64,000 nucleotides of DNA from Sanguibacter inulinus (GCF_013415325.1 NZ_JACBYE010000011.1:1-64000), one strand, 5' to 3'; counted from the stretch's first letter, positions 11,424 to 22,595 are shown. A program made the numbers and translations. Notes: generated by a model from the sequence alone, not told the origin.

Positions 11424-14400
11424 GTGCACCTGAAGACCCTCACCCTGCGCGGGTTCAAGTCGTTCGCCTCGGCGACGACGCTGAACCTCGAGCCCGGCGT
11501 GACCTGCGTCGTCGGCCCGAACGGCTCGGGCAAGTCGAACGTCGTCGACGCCCTCGCCTGGGTGATGGGGGAGCAGGGTGCCAAGACCCTGCGCGGCGGC
11601 AAGATGGAAGACGTCATCTTCGCCGGGACCTCGGGCCGTCCGCCGCTCGGCCGGGCCGAGGTGTCCCTGACGATCGACAACACCGACGGCGCCCTGCCCA
11701 TCGAGTATGCCGAGGTGACGATCAGCCGGACCCTGTTCCGCAACGGTGGCTCCGAGTACGCGATCAACGGATCCTCGTGCCGCCTGCTCGACATCCAAGA
11801 GCTGCTCTCCGACTCCGGCCTCGGCCGGGAGATGCACGTGATCGTCGGGCAGGGGCAGCTCGACGCCGTGCTCCGTGCGACGCCCGAAGAGCGCCGCGGC
11901 TTCATCGAAGAGGCCGCCGGGGTGCTCAAGCACCGCAAGCGCAAGGAGAAGGCGCTCCGCAAGCTCGACGCGATGCAGGGGAACCTGCTGCGCCTGACGG
12001 ACCTCACGGCGGAGATCCGCCGGCAGCTGGGCCCGCTCGGCCGTCAGGCCGAGGCAGCCCGCCGGGCAGCGACGGTCCAGGCCGACCTGCGCGACGCGAA
12101 GTCGCGCCTGCTGGCCGACGACCTCGCCCAGCTCACGGCGTCCCTCGAGCAGGAGATGGCTGACGAGAGCGCCCTGCGGCTGAGGCAGGCGGAGGCCGAG
12201 AGCGCGCTCGAGGCGGCCCGGACCGCGCTGCGCACCGCAGAGGCTGGTCTCGCCGCTGCAGGCCCGGCCGCCGCGGAGGCGAGCGCGACCTGGTACGCCC
12301 TCGGATCGGTGCGCGACAGGCTCGAGGGCACCCGGACCCTCGCGGCCGAACGGGTCAGGCTGCTCTCCGTCCCTGTCGCGCACCGGCAGGGCCAGGACCC
12401 CGACGAGCTCGACGCGCAGGCCGAGCGGGCCCGCGAGACCGAGGACGAGCTAGCCGCGGAGGTCGAAGACCACCAGGACGCGCTCGCTAGCAGCGCCGAG
12501 GAGCGCGCGGAGGCCGAGGCGGACGCGGCGGCCCGTGAGCGTGAGCTCGCTGCCCTGGTCCGCGGCGCGGCAGACCGCCGCGAGGGACTCGCGCGGCTCG
12601 CCGGGCAGGTCGCCGCCAAGCAGTCACGGGTGGACGCGACCCGTGCCGAGATCGCCCGCCTCGAGGACTCCCTCGCCGAGGTGTCCACCCGGGAGACCGG
12701 CGCGACCAGCGAGCTCGAGGCCCTCGAGGCCGAGGTGACCGACGTCGAGCACGGCCAAGAAGGCCTCGACGCCGAGCACGAAGAAGCCGTCGAGGCCCTC
12801 GACGCTGCCCTGGCACGTCTGCGTGCCCTCGAGGCCGAGGCGGCGCAGGCCGAGCAGGACAGGTCCACGTGGGCCGCCCGCAGCGAGACCCTCGACCTCA
12901 GCCTGACCCGCAAGGACGGCGCCGGTGCCGTCCTGGCCGCAGATGCTCTCGAGGGCGTCGTCGGCTCGGTCGCCGCGCTGCTGACGATCGAGCCCGGGTA
13001 CGCCGACGCCGTCGTGGCGGCACTCGGACAGCTCGCAGACGCCGTCGCCGTCGACTCGACCGACGCCGCCGTCGAGGTGATCCGCTACCTGCGCACAGAA
13101 GATGCCGGACGCGCGAGCCTCGTGCTGGGTGGGGGAGAGGCTGCTCCGACCACTCAGGACACGACCGGCGCCACGAGCCACCCCCGCGCCGTCCCCGACG
13201 GTGCCGTGCTGGCCTCGTCGGTGGTCTCGGTGTCGAGCGCCGTCGGTCCCGGCCTCTTCTCAGCCCTCGACGGTGTCGTCGTGGTCGACGACCTCGTCCA
13301 GGCCCGTCGGGTCCTCGAGGTCGACCCCTCGTGGACCGTCGTGACCCGCGCCGGCGACCTGCTCGCGGCCGACAGGGCCTGGGGCGGGTCAGCCGCCGCC
13401 CCGAGCCTCCTGCACCTCCAGGCGGCGCTCGACGAGGCGCGGGCCGCCGAGGCGGACGCGTCCCGGCGTGCGGCCGAGGCCACCGAGCTCCGTGCCGTCG
13501 TCGAGGACGAGGTCCGTGCGGCCCAGGAACGCGCCGACCTGGCACTAGACCGTCTGCACGCCTCCGACGCTGCGCACTCGGCAGCGGCCGAGCGTCTCGG
13601 ACAGCTCGGAGCTGCAGCCCGCTCGGCAGCCGCCGAGGCCCACCGCACCCGTGAGCGTATCGACGCCGCGGCCCGCACCCTCGAAGAGGACGAGATGCAG
13701 CTCGTCGAGCTCGTCGAGCGCCTCGAGGCCGCCGAGCTCGACCCGCAGGAGGCAGAAGACGCCATCGCCGCCGCCACCCAGGCACGGGACGAGGCCGCGG
13801 CAGCCGCGACAGCCGCCCGCGCGGCCGAGACCGAGGCACGCCTGGGTCTGCGCACGAGCGAAGAGCGGGCCAGAGCCTTGTCCGGCCGTGCGCAGTCCCT
13901 CGAGCGTGCTGCCCGTGCCGAGCGCGAGGCGAGGGCTCAGGCAGAGCGCCGGGAGGCTGCACGTCGACGTCAGGTCGTGGTCGCCGAGGCCGTGCGGGAC
14001 GGTGCCACCCGCGGCCTCGGGCACTGCGCGGTGTCGGTCGCGCTCGCGACCGAGAGGCGCGACGAGGCCGAGGCAGAGCGGCGGACCCGGGACGCCGAGG
14101 TCGTCGCTTGCCGTCAGCGCACCGAAGGCCTCGCCGAAGAGCTGAGGTCCATCACCGACGTCGCGCACCGCGACGAGGTCGCGCGCGCCCAGCAGCAGCT
14201 GAGGGTCGAGGCGCTGCGGCAGCGCGCCGTCGACGAGCTCGGGACCGACCCTGACGTCCTCGTCGAGGAGTTCGGTCCGCACAGGCTCGTGGTCGACGCC
14301 GAGACCGCGATGCAGCAGCGCGCGGTGCTCGACGCGCAGCAGGACGCGCGCGACGAGGTCGGCGCGGCCGACGGGCGCAGCACGGCCGACGACGAGCCCG

Positions 14401-15158
14401 CCGCCACCGACGACACCGACGGTCGGCCCGCGCCCGCCACCCGGACCCAGGCCCGCGCCTCGGACGAGGGCGACGTGCCCGTCGGACGGCCCTACGTCCG
14501 TGCCGAGCAGGAGAAGCGTCTGCGGTCGGCCGAGCGGGCGATGGCCCAGCTCGGACGGGTCAACCCCCTCGCGCTCGAAGAGTTCGCAGCGCTCGAGGAG
14601 CGCCACACCTTCCTCACGGAGCAGCTCGCCGACCTCAAGCGGTCCCGCGCCGACCTCCTCGAGATCGTCAAGGAGATCGACGAGCGCGTCGAGCGCGTGT
14701 TCACCGAGGCCTTCCACGACACGAGCGCGCAGTTCGACGAGGTCTTCCCGCGGCTGTTCCCAGGCGGCGAGGGTCGGCTGGTGCTCACCGACCCCGCGAA
14801 CATGCTCACCACGGGCATCGAGGTCGAGGCCCGCCCCGCCGGCAAGAAGGTCAAACGGCTCTCGCTGCTGTCGGGCGGGGAGCGGTCGCTCACCGCTGTC
14901 GCGCTCCTCGTGTCGATCTTCAAGGCCCGTCCGAGCCCCTTCTACGTGATGGACGAGGTCGAGGCCGCCCTCGACGACACCAACCTCGGCCGGCTCCTCG
15001 AGATCTTCGTCGAGCTGCAGCGCGACAGCCAGCTCATCGTCATCACGCACCAGAAGCGCACCATGGAGATCGCCGACGCCCTCTACGGCGTGACCATGCG
15101 CGGGGACGGCGTCACCACGGTCATCAGCCAGCGCATCCGCGAGGTCGTCGAGCAGTAG
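11424..15158 (+). CDS. smc: Chromosome partition/condensation protein SMC
   Basis: ATPase that, with ScpA and ScpB, compacts and segregates the chromosome. At 1244 residues it is slightly long. The N-terminal Walker A is CVVGPNGSGKSNVVDAL (about residue 30), followed by VIVGQGQLDAVL. Two long Ala/Glu/Arg-rich coiled coils flank a hinge at about 505-650 (GVVGSVAALLTIEPGYADAV). The C-terminal head has the signature LSLLSGGERSLTAVALL and Walker B FYVMDEVEAALDD. An acidic Asp/Thr/Ala-rich insert of about 45 residues precedes the C-terminal head. The GTG appears leaderless. Two genes later lies ftsY, a conserved pairing. Confidence 0.97.
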   Translation: MHLKTLTLRGFKSFASATTLNLEPGVTCVVGPNGSGKSNVVDALAWVMGEQGAKTLRGGKMEDVIFAGTSGRPPLGRAEVSLTIDNTDGALPIEYAEVTISRTLFRNGGSEYAINGSSCRLLDIQELLSDSGLGREMHVIVGQGQLDAVLRATPEERRGFIEEAAGVLKHRKRKEKALRKLDAMQGNLLRLTDLTAEIRRQLGPLGRQAEAARRAATVQADLRDAKSRLLADDLAQLTASLEQEMADESALRLRQAEAESALEAARTALRTAEAGLAAAGPAAAEASATWYALGSVRDRLEGTRTLAAERVRLLSVPVAHRQGQDPDELDAQAERARETEDELAAEVEDHQDALASSAEERAEAEADAAARERELAALVRGAADRREGLARLAGQVAAKQSRVDATRAEIARLEDSLAEVSTRETGATSELEALEAEVTDVEHGQEGLDAEHEEAVEALDAALARLRALEAEAAQAEQDRSTWAARSETLDLSLTRKDGAGAVLAADALEGVVGSVAALLTIEPGYADAVVAALGQLADAVAVDSTDAAVEVIRYLRTEDAGRASLVLGGGEAAPTTQDTTGATSHPRAVPDGAVLASSVVSVSSAVGPGLFSALDGVVVVDDLVQARRVLEVDPSWTVVTRAGDLLAADRAWGGSAAAPSLLHLQAALDEARAAEADASRRAAEATELRAVVEDEVRAAQERADLALDRLHASDAAHSAAAERLGQLGAAARSAAAEAHRTRERIDAAARTLEEDEMQLVELVERLEAAELDPQEAEDAIAAATQARDEAAAAATAARAAETEARLGLRTSEERARALSGRAQSLERAARAEREARAQAERREAARRRQVVVAEAVRDGATRGLGHCAVSVALATERRDEAEAERRTRDAEVVACRQRTEGLAEELRSITDVAHRDEVARAQQQLRVEALRQRAVDELGTDPDVLVEEFGPHRLVVDAETAMQQRAVLDAQQDARDEVGAADGRSTADDEPAATDDTDGRPAPATRTQARASDEGDVPVGRPYVRAEQEKRLRSAERAMAQLGRVNPLALEEFAALEERHTFLTEQLADLKRSRADLLEIVKEIDERVERVFTEAFHDTSAQFDEVFPRLFPGGEGRLVLTDPANMLTTGIEVEARPAGKKVKRLSLLSGGERSLTAVALLVSIFKARPSPFYVMDEVEAALDDTNLGRLLEIFVELQRDSQLIVITHQKRTMEIADALYGVTMRGDGVTTVISQRIREVVEQ

Positions 15159-15326
15159 GGCGGCCGTCCGAGGCAGGTGTTCTCCGGCTCCGCAGAGCGG
15201 TTGCGGGGGCTCAGGGAGAGTGCGCGGAGCGTGCTCTGTGTAGAGGTTGGGTGAGGGTCGCCCGACTCGCCCGACATCACACCCTGAGGTCCGACCTGCG
15301 CCCGCTCCTGGTGGTACGACTGTCTC

Positions 15327-15740
15327 ATGATGAATGTGTACCTCTGGCTCCTGGTCGCGATCGTCATCGCCGCCGTGGTCCTCGTCGTCGCCGGCACCAT
15401 CGCGGCTGACGAGTCCGACGCCCGGGAGCGCACAGCACCTGCCGACCGCAGCCCCTGGGCTGTCCTGACCCGCCTGGTCTCCGACGCGCGCGCAGGCGCT
15501 CGATCCCTGCTGGACCGCGACGGCGACAGCGCGTCCTCGCGTGACGACCTCACGGGCAGCAGCGGGTCGACGACGACAGTCGACGAGTTCTTCGAGGCGA
15601 CCCGGACCGAGCAGCGCGCGTACGTCGACGCCGACGAGATCCAGGAGATCATCCAGCAGCTGCGGCCGGGTGCACAGCTGCGTTCAGGAGCACAGGTGCG
15701 ATCAGGAGCACAGGTGCGGTCGGGGGCCGAGAGGCGCTGA
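15327..15740 (+). CDS. Small single-pass membrane protein, unknown function
   Basis: I do not recognise a family. The 137-residue protein starts with one hydrophobic helix (YLWLLVAIVIAAVVLVVAGTI), consistent with a membrane anchor, followed by a polar Asp/Ser/Arg-rich cytosolic region. A DEFFEATRTEQRAYVDADEI helix precedes three copies of a six-residue repeat (LRSGAQ, VRSGAQ, VRSGAE) at the C-terminus. TACGAC at 15315-15320 lies 6 nt before the ATG, so a leaderless transcript is plausible. It is a conserved-position gene between smc and ftsY rather than a shadow frame. Confidence 0.6.
   Translation: MMNVYLWLLVAIVIAAVVLVVAGTIAADESDARERTAPADRSPWAVLTRLVSDARAGARSLLDRDGDSASSRDDLTGSSGSTTTVDEFFEATRTEQRAYVDADEIQEIIQQLRPGAQLRSGAQVRSGAQVRSGAERR
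15672..15725 (+). repeat. Three tandem 18-bp repeats
   Basis: Units at 15672-15689, 15690-15707 and 15708-15725 share GCACAGGTGCGATCAGGA with few changes. They are in frame within the small membrane protein and encode its C-terminal hexapeptide repeats. Confidence 0.75.
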
Positions 15741-15825
15741 CCGAGCACGTGAGCCGGTGCCCCCCCGGGGTACCGGTCGCGTCCTCCTGGTGCCGACCGG
15801 CGCCACCACCTGAGAGACTGCTCGG

Positions 15826-17040
15826 GTGAACGATCTGCTGCCACTCTGGATATCTCTCGCCGTCCTCCTCCTCGCGGGCCTCGGCTTCGTGGGCGTCTCG
15901 ACGTCCCGACGCTCGAAGACCCTGCCGCCGGCCGAGCGCCGCGCCGAGATCGAGGACGCCCGGACCGACGACGACCGGACCGACGACGACGCCGCGACGC
16001 GCCCAGCCGGCGCGACGGACGTGCTCGACCTCCCGCCGACGGAGACCGAGGTCGGGGTCGACCCTGACGTCGCCGTGCCCGAGGTCGTCGTCGACGTCCC
16101 CGAGCCGCCCGCCGGACGCCTCGTCAGGCTGCGCGAGCGCCTCGCCCGTTCCGGCTCTCCGCTCGGTGCACGGCTGCTCGCGGTGCTCTCGCGCGACAAC
16201 CTCACCGAGGACGACTGGGACGAGCTCGAGGAGACCCTCCTCCTCGCCGACGTCGGCGCAGGGCCTGCGACCGAGCTCATCGACAAACTGCGGACCCAGG
16301 TCCGCGTGCAGGGTGTCAAAGACCCCGCGAGCGTCCGCGCGATGCTGCGCAGCGCTCTCGTCGAGCTGGTCGACCCGACGCTCGACCGCAGCCTGAGCAC
16401 GAGCGCCACCACGACCGACGGCGTCAAGGTGCCCGCGGTGGTCCTCGTCGTCGGTGTCAACGGCACCGGCAAGACGACGACAGTCGGCAAGCTCACCCGC
16501 GTCCTCGTCGCCGACGGCAACGAGGTGATCCTCGGGGCTGCCGACACCTTCCGCGCCGCGGCGGCCGACCAGCTGACCACCTGGGGCGAGCGTGTCGGTG
16601 TCGAGACCGTCAGGTCCTTCAAGGACGGGGCCGACCCCGCGGCCGTCGCCTTCGACGCCGTGAAGACCGGCAAGGAGCGCGGCGTGGACGTCGTGCTCGT
16701 CGACACCGCCGGACGTCTGCAGAACAAGGCCGGGCTGATGGACGAGCTCGGCAAGATCTCACGGGTCATCACCAAGGAGGCCCCGCTCACCGAGGTGCTC
16801 CTCGTGCTCGACGCGACCACGGGCCAGAACGGCCTCAACCAGGCGCGCGTCTTCGCCGAGGTCGCCGGTGTGACAGGCATCGTCCTGACGAAGCTCGACG
16901 GGACCGCCAAGGGCGGGATCGTCGTGGCCGTGCAGCGCGAGCTCGGTGTCCCGGTCAAGCTGGTCGGTCTCGGCGAGGGCCCGGACGACCTCGCGCCCTT
17001 CGACCCCGAAGAGTTCGTCGACGGCCTCCTCCAGGGCTGA
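15826..17040 (+). CDS. ftsY: Signal recognition particle receptor FtsY
   Basis: GTPase that receives SRP-bound ribosomes at the membrane. The 404-residue protein begins with a hydrophobic segment (LLPLWISLAVLLLAGLGFVG), then an acidic A region to about residue 100, the helical N domain (LLAVLSRDNLTEDDWDELEE) and the GTPase G domain with GVNGTGKTTTVGKL, DTFRAAAADQL, VDTAGRLQNK and TKLDGTAKGG. GTG start, with GAGACT at 15814-15819 six nt upstream, suggesting a leaderless mRNA. Confidence 0.96.
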   Translation: MNDLLPLWISLAVLLLAGLGFVGVSTSRRSKTLPPAERRAEIEDARTDDDRTDDDAATRPAGATDVLDLPPTETEVGVDPDVAVPEVVVDVPEPPAGRLVRLRERLARSGSPLGARLLAVLSRDNLTEDDWDELEETLLLADVGAGPATELIDKLRTQVRVQGVKDPASVRAMLRSALVELVDPTLDRSLSTSATTTDGVKVPAVVLVVGVNGTGKTTTVGKLTRVLVADGNEVILGAADTFRAAAADQLTTWGERVGVETVRSFKDGADPAAVAFDAVKTGKERGVDVVLVDTAGRLQNKAGLMDELGKISRVITKEAPLTEVLLVLDATTGQNGLNQARVFAEVAGVTGIVLTKLDGTAKGGIVVAVQRELGVPVKLVGLGEGPDDLAPFDPEEFVDGLLQG

Positions 17041-17082
17041 GACGCCCCGATCCACTCCTCGGACACGGACAGATCGTCCCGG

Positions 17083-17120
17083 ACGCCCCGCACGAAACAC
17101 GATGTTTACGTGCGGGGCGT
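17083..17120 (+). terminator. Hairpin terminator after ftsY
   Basis: 12-bp perfect arms (17083-17094 and 17109-17120) with an additional inner AAAC/GTTT pairing, lying 42 nt after the ftsY stop and just before the nitrogen-regulated amt operon. Confidence 0.85.
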
Positions 17121-17124
17121 TCCT

Positions 17125-17162
17125 GTCACCTCTCCGTAACGCACCGGCGGGTTCCCTGAAAC
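17125..17162 (+). promoter_or_regulatory. Candidate GlnR box upstream of amtB
   Basis: Four 5-mers occur with an exact 11-bp period: GTCAC (17125), GTAAC (17136), GCGGG (17147) and GAAAC (17158). The actinobacterial GlnR consensus is GTNAC-N6-GAAAC repeated twice. The first and fourth elements match fully, the second at four of five positions, and the third is poor. The location, 58 nt before an ammonium transporter gene with glnK behind it, supports nitrogen-limitation control. Inference from consensus; not tested. Confidence 0.62.
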
Positions 17163-17219
17163 GGCGGACCTCGACAGTTGTCGTTGACCGGCCGCCGGGC
17201 CGGGATGGGAGATGATCCG

Positions 17220-18865
<1,646 letters not shown>

Positions 18866-18876
18866 CCCACGGCCGC

Positions 18877-18922
18877 TGCGCCGCCCTGACCACAGGCCTG
18901 GCCGCAGGCTCAGGGCGGCGCA
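18877..18922 (+). terminator. Hairpin terminator after glnK
   Basis: 13-bp perfect stem (18877-18889 and 18910-18922) with a 20-nt loop that contains a smaller palindrome. It would end most amtB-glnK transcripts before glnD. A second 8-9 bp GC hairpin follows at 18993-19012. Confidence 0.75.
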
Positions 18923-19036
18923 CGGCAGGCACGTCCGCCGTCCGCAGCGGCGTCGGAGCATCTCCCGCACCATCACGCACACGCAGCAGCGCAGCGGGGC
19001 CACGGCCCCGCTCGGCTCGGCTGGACGAGGAGCACC

Positions 19037-20959
19037 ATGTCGGACCAGCCCAGCCAGCACGGCTCACCTGAGGTCCCGCACCCCGCCGGGGTGCGGGACC
19101 TCAGGTCCGAGATGATCGACCTCGCGATGTCCCTCAGCGGGCCCGCGGGCCCGGCGACAGCGCCGGCTCGAGGGACAGCGGCGACCGAGGCGATGACCGC
19201 CGCCCTGCGGCCGGTCCCCGCCGAGCAGGGCCGCGCCCGGCGCGCCGCGCTCGTCGAGCTCACGAGCACCCGCCTCGCCGAGCTCTGGGACACCGCGACA
19301 GCCGAGATCGACACGGCGGGCATCGCGCTCGCCGCGGTCGGCAGCCTCGGGCGGGGTGACCTCGGTCCGGTCTCCGACCTCGACCTCGTCCTCGTCCACG
19401 ACGGACGCTCGCACTCCGCGCAGACCGTCCAAGAGCTCGCCGAGGCCCTGTGGTACCCGATCTGGGACGCGAGCCTCGAGCTCGACCACTCGGTCCGCAC
19501 CCTCGCCCAGTGCCGCCAGATCGCCTCGAAAGACCTCCCCGCGGCCATGGGCATGCTGGACGTGCGTCCTATCGCCGGCGACTCGGTCGTGGCCCACAGA
19601 GCCTCGTCCGCCGTCCTGGAAGACTGGCGCGCGGCCGCCCGGCGCAGGCTCCCCGAGCTCGTCGCGTCGACCAAGACCCGCGCGACCCGCCACGGTGAGC
19701 TCGCCTACCTCATCGAGCCCGACCTCAAAGAGGCTCGCGGCGGCATCCGCGACGCCGTGATCCTCACAGCCCTCGCAGCCACGTGGCTCACCGACAGGCC
19801 CCACGGCGCCGTCGACCGTGCGTACTCGCACCTGCTCGACGCCCGCGACGCCCTCCAGCTGACCACCCGGCGCCACACGAACCGGCTCGGGCTCGCCGAC
19901 CTCGACGAGGTCGCCGTGCTGTGCGGGTACTCCGACCCCGACGACTTCCTCGCGAGCCTCGCCGACGCCGGCCGCGAGATCTCCTACGGCCTCGACACCA
20001 CGCTCCGGCGGGCGCGACAGGCGCTCCAGCGCCCGCTCGTCTCGAGGCCCTTCCTCATCCGTGGCCGTCGCGCCGCGCCGCGGCTGCGGTCTGTCGGGGA
20101 CGGGCTCGTCGAGCACGACGGCGAGCTGGTCCTCGCCGTCGACGCCGCCCCGGCAGCCGATCCGCTGCTCGCGCTGCGCGCAGCCGCGACAGCCGCGCGC
20201 ACAGGCCTGGCGCTGTCGCCCGTCTCGGCGTCGAGCCTGGCCCAGTGCCCTCCGCTGCCACGGCCGTGGCCGCGGCAGGCCCGCGCCTCCCTGCTCACCC
20301 TGCTCGGGTCGGGAGCCGCGCAGGTGCCGGTCTGGGAGGCGCTCGACAGGGCCGGGGTGGTCACGTCCTGGATCCCGGAGTGGGTCGGCGTGCGGAACCG
20401 ACCCCAGCGCGCCGCCGTGCACAGGCACACCGTCGACCGCCACCTCATCGAGGTGGCCGCGCGGGCCCGCGGCTGGCGCAAGACCGTCGCGCTGCCTGAG
20501 GTCCTGCTGCTCTCGGCGCTGCTGCACGACATCGGCAAGCGGGCCGGCGCGCAGGACCACTCGGTCACCGGGGCGCGGCTGATCCCCGACGTGGTCGGTC
20601 GCATGGGCTTCGACGACGCCGTCGTGGCCGACGTCCAGCGGATGGTCGCCCACCACCTGACCCTCTCCAGGCTCGCCGTGAGCAGCGACCCCGACGACCC
20701 GGCCACCCTCGACGAGCTGCTCGAGGCTGTCGACCACCGCTCCGACCTCCTCGAGGTGCTGCGCGCCCTCACCGAGGCAGACTCCTCGTCTTTGGGCCCC
20801 AACGGCTGGACGACGTGGCGTGCCCGCCTGGTCGACGACCTCTACAGGCGGGCTGCGGTCGCGCTCGGCGTGCCCGACGGTGGCGCCCAGACGGGGGACC
20901 GCCCTGCGGGTACCGGGAGCCCGGGTGCAGCCGCGCAGGAGGATCACCCGGTAGTCTGA
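19037..20959 (+). CDS. glnD: PII nucleotidylyltransferase GlnD lacking ACT domains
   Basis: Modifies and de-modifies GlnK in response to nitrogen status. The nucleotidyltransferase core is [21 protein letters not shown] (about residues 102-122), followed by the EARGGIRDA segment and an HD hydrolase domain with [19 protein letters not shown] and MVAHHLTLS. The protein ends about 90 residues after the HD motif at 640 residues; known GlnD proteins (about 800-890 residues) continue with two glutamine-sensing ACT domains, absent here. GAGGAG precedes the ATG at 19037. ATG at 19112 is an alternative, because the first 25 codons contain a strong hairpin. Confidence 0.88.
   Translation: MSDQPSQHGSPEVPHPAGVRDLRSEMIDLAMSLSGPAGPATAPARGTAATEAMTAALRPVPAEQGRARRAALVELTSTRLAELWDTATAEIDTAGIALAAVGSLGRGDLGPVSDLDLVLVHDGRSHSAQTVQELAEALWYPIWDASLELDHSVRTLAQCRQIASKDLPAAMGMLDVRPIAGDSVVAHRASSAVLEDWRAAARRRLPELVASTKTRATRHGELAYLIEPDLKEARGGIRDAVILTALAATWLTDRPHGAVDRAYSHLLDARDALQLTTRRHTNRLGLADLDEVAVLCGYSDPDDFLASLADAGREISYGLDTTLRRARQALQRPLVSRPFLIRGRRAAPRLRSVGDGLVEHDGELVLAVDAAPAADPLLALRAAATAARTGLALSPVSASSLAQCPPLPRPWPRQARASLLTLLGSGAAQVPVWEALDRAGVVTSWIPEWVGVRNRPQRAAVHRHTVDRHLIEVAARARGWRKTVALPEVLLLSALLHDIGKRAGAQDHSVTGARLIPDVVGRMGFDDAVVADVQRMVAHHLTLSRLAVSSDPDDPATLDELLEAVDHRSDLLEVLRALTEADSSSLGPNGWTTWRARLVDDLYRRAAVALGVPDGGAQTGDRPAGTGSPGAAAQEDHPVV
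19066..19106 (+). terminator. 19-bp perfect hairpin at the 5' end of glnD
   Basis: Arms at 19066-19084 and 19088-19106 are perfectly complementary over 19 bp with a 3-nt GCC loop. The hairpin begins 29 bases after the annotated ATG and ends just before an in-frame ATG at 19112. It could act as a terminator or attenuator of read-through from amtB-glnK, or block translation from the upstream ATG. Its coding content (a proline/arginine palindrome) is not conserved-looking. Confidence 0.6.
20952..20957 (+). promoter_or_regulatory. Putative -10 box of ffh
   Basis: TAGTCT at 20952-20957 overlaps the glnD stop region. Transcription from about 20964 would leave a 35-nt leader before the ffh GTG at 20999. 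Confidence 0.4.
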
Positions 20960-20998
20960 CCCTTCAGCCACTTCCAGCGAACGGTGAGGATTGCAACG

Positions 20999-22582
20999 GT
21001 GTTCGCCACCCTGTCAGATCGACTGACGTCGACGTTCAAGAACCTGCGGACCAAGGGACGACTGTCCGAGGCCGACATCGACGCCACGGTCCGGGAGATC
21101 CGCCGTGCCCTGCTCGACGCCGACGTCGCGGTCTCGGTCGTCCGTGAGTTCACCGGGACCGTGCGCGAGCGCGCCCTGTCCGCCGAGGTCTCCGGGGCGC
21201 TCAACCCGGCCCAGCAGGTCGTCAAGATCGTCAACGAGGAGCTCGTCGCGATCCTCGGCGGCGAGAGCCGCGGCCTCAACCTCGCGAAGAACCCGCCGAC
21301 GGTCATCATGCTCGCCGGCCTCCAGGGTGCCGGTAAGACGACCCTCGCCGGAAAGCTCGCGCTCAACCTCCGCGAGCAGGGCCACACGCCGCTGCTCGTC
21401 GCAGCCGACCTCCAGCGCCCCAACGCCGTGACCCAGCTCAAGGTCGTCGGCGAGCGGGCCGGGGTCCCGGTCTATGCTCCCGACCCGGGCAACCAGGGCG
21501 CCGAGGGCCAGTCCGGCGTCTCGACGGGTGACCCCGTCACCGTCGCGCGCGCCGGTGTCGAGACCGCACGGTCCCGCCAGCACGACGTCGTCATCATCGA
21601 CACCGCCGGTCGCCTGGGTGTCGACGCGGACCTCATGCAGCAGGCCGCTGACATCCGCGACGCGACGAACCCGGACGAGATCCTCTTCGTCATCGACGCG
21701 ATGATCGGCCAGGACGCCGTCGCGACGGCCCAGGCCTTCGCCGAGGGCGTGAGCTTCACGGGTGTCGTGCTGTCCAAGCTCGACGGTGACGCCCGCGGTG
21801 GCGCGGCCCTCTCGGTGGCCCGCGTCACCGGCCAGCCGATCCTCTTCGCCTCGACAGGTGAGAAGCTCACCGACTTCGAGGTGTTCCACCCCGACCGCAT
21901 GGCCTCGCGCATCCTCGACATGGGTGACGTCCTCACCCTCATCGAGCAGGCCGAGAAGGCCTTCGACGCCGACCAGGCGCAGGACATGGCCGACAAGCTC
22001 GCGTCGGGCAAGGACTTCACGCTCGCCGACTTCCTCGTCCAGATGCAGCAGATGCGCAACATGGGCTCGATGAAGAAGATGCTCGGCATGCTCCCGGGCA
22101 TGGGGCAGATGCGCGAGGCCCTCGACAACTTCGACGAGCGCGAGGTCGACCGCGTCGAGGCGATCGTGCGGTCCATGACCCCGGGGGAGCGCGAGAACCC
22201 GAAGATCATCAACGGATCGCGCCGCGCGCGCATCGCCAAGGGCTCGGGCGTCACCACGACCGACGTCAACCAGCTGCTCGAGCGCTTCGCCGGCGCGCAG
22301 AAGATGATGAAGCAGATGAGCCGCGGCGGCGGCATGCCGGGGATGCCCGGCATGGGGAACATGCCTGGCATGGGCGGCAAGAAGCAGCGTGGTCGTCAGG
22401 CACCGGCGAAGAAGAACAAGAAGGGCCGCTCGGGCAACCCTGCCAAGCGCGTCGCCGAGCAGCAGGGACTGACCGCCGGGCCCTCGACGCCCACAGGTTC
22501 GGCCTTCGGCATGGGTGGGGCTGCGAAGGACGAGGCCCCCCTCGAGCTGCCCCCGGGCCTCGAGAAGTTCCTCGGCCGCTGA
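20999..22582 (+). CDS. ffh: Signal recognition particle protein Ffh
   Basis: GTPase that binds 4.5S RNA and the signal sequences of nascent membrane proteins. N domain from FATLSDRLTSTFKNLR; G domain with GLQGAGKTTLAGKL, DLQRPNAVTQL, IDTAGRLGVDADL and SKLDGDARGG; methionine-rich M domain with MRNMGSMKKMLGMLPGMG; then a Gly/Met and Lys/Arg-rich tail (about residues 440-490). 527 residues. I took the GTG at 20999 with GAGGA at 20986-20990; an in-frame GTG at 20984 would place the Shine-Dalgarno inside the gene. Confidence 0.96.
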   Translation: MFATLSDRLTSTFKNLRTKGRLSEADIDATVREIRRALLDADVAVSVVREFTGTVRERALSAEVSGALNPAQQVVKIVNEELVAILGGESRGLNLAKNPPTVIMLAGLQGAGKTTLAGKLALNLREQGHTPLLVAADLQRPNAVTQLKVVGERAGVPVYAPDPGNQGAEGQSGVSTGDPVTVARAGVETARSRQHDVVIIDTAGRLGVDADLMQQAADIRDATNPDEILFVIDAMIGQDAVATAQAFAEGVSFTGVVLSKLDGDARGGAALSVARVTGQPILFASTGEKLTDFEVFHPDRMASRILDMGDVLTLIEQAEKAFDADQAQDMADKLASGKDFTLADFLVQMQQMRNMGSMKKMLGMLPGMGQMREALDNFDEREVDRVEAIVRSMTPGERENPKIINGSRRARIAKGSGVTTTDVNQLLERFAGAQKMMKQMSRGGGMPGMPGMGNMPGMGGKKQRGRQAPAKKNKKGRSGNPAKRVAEQQGLTAGPSTPTGSAFGMGGAAKDEAPLELPPGLEKFLGR

Positions 22583-22595
22583 GCAGACCTCTGCG

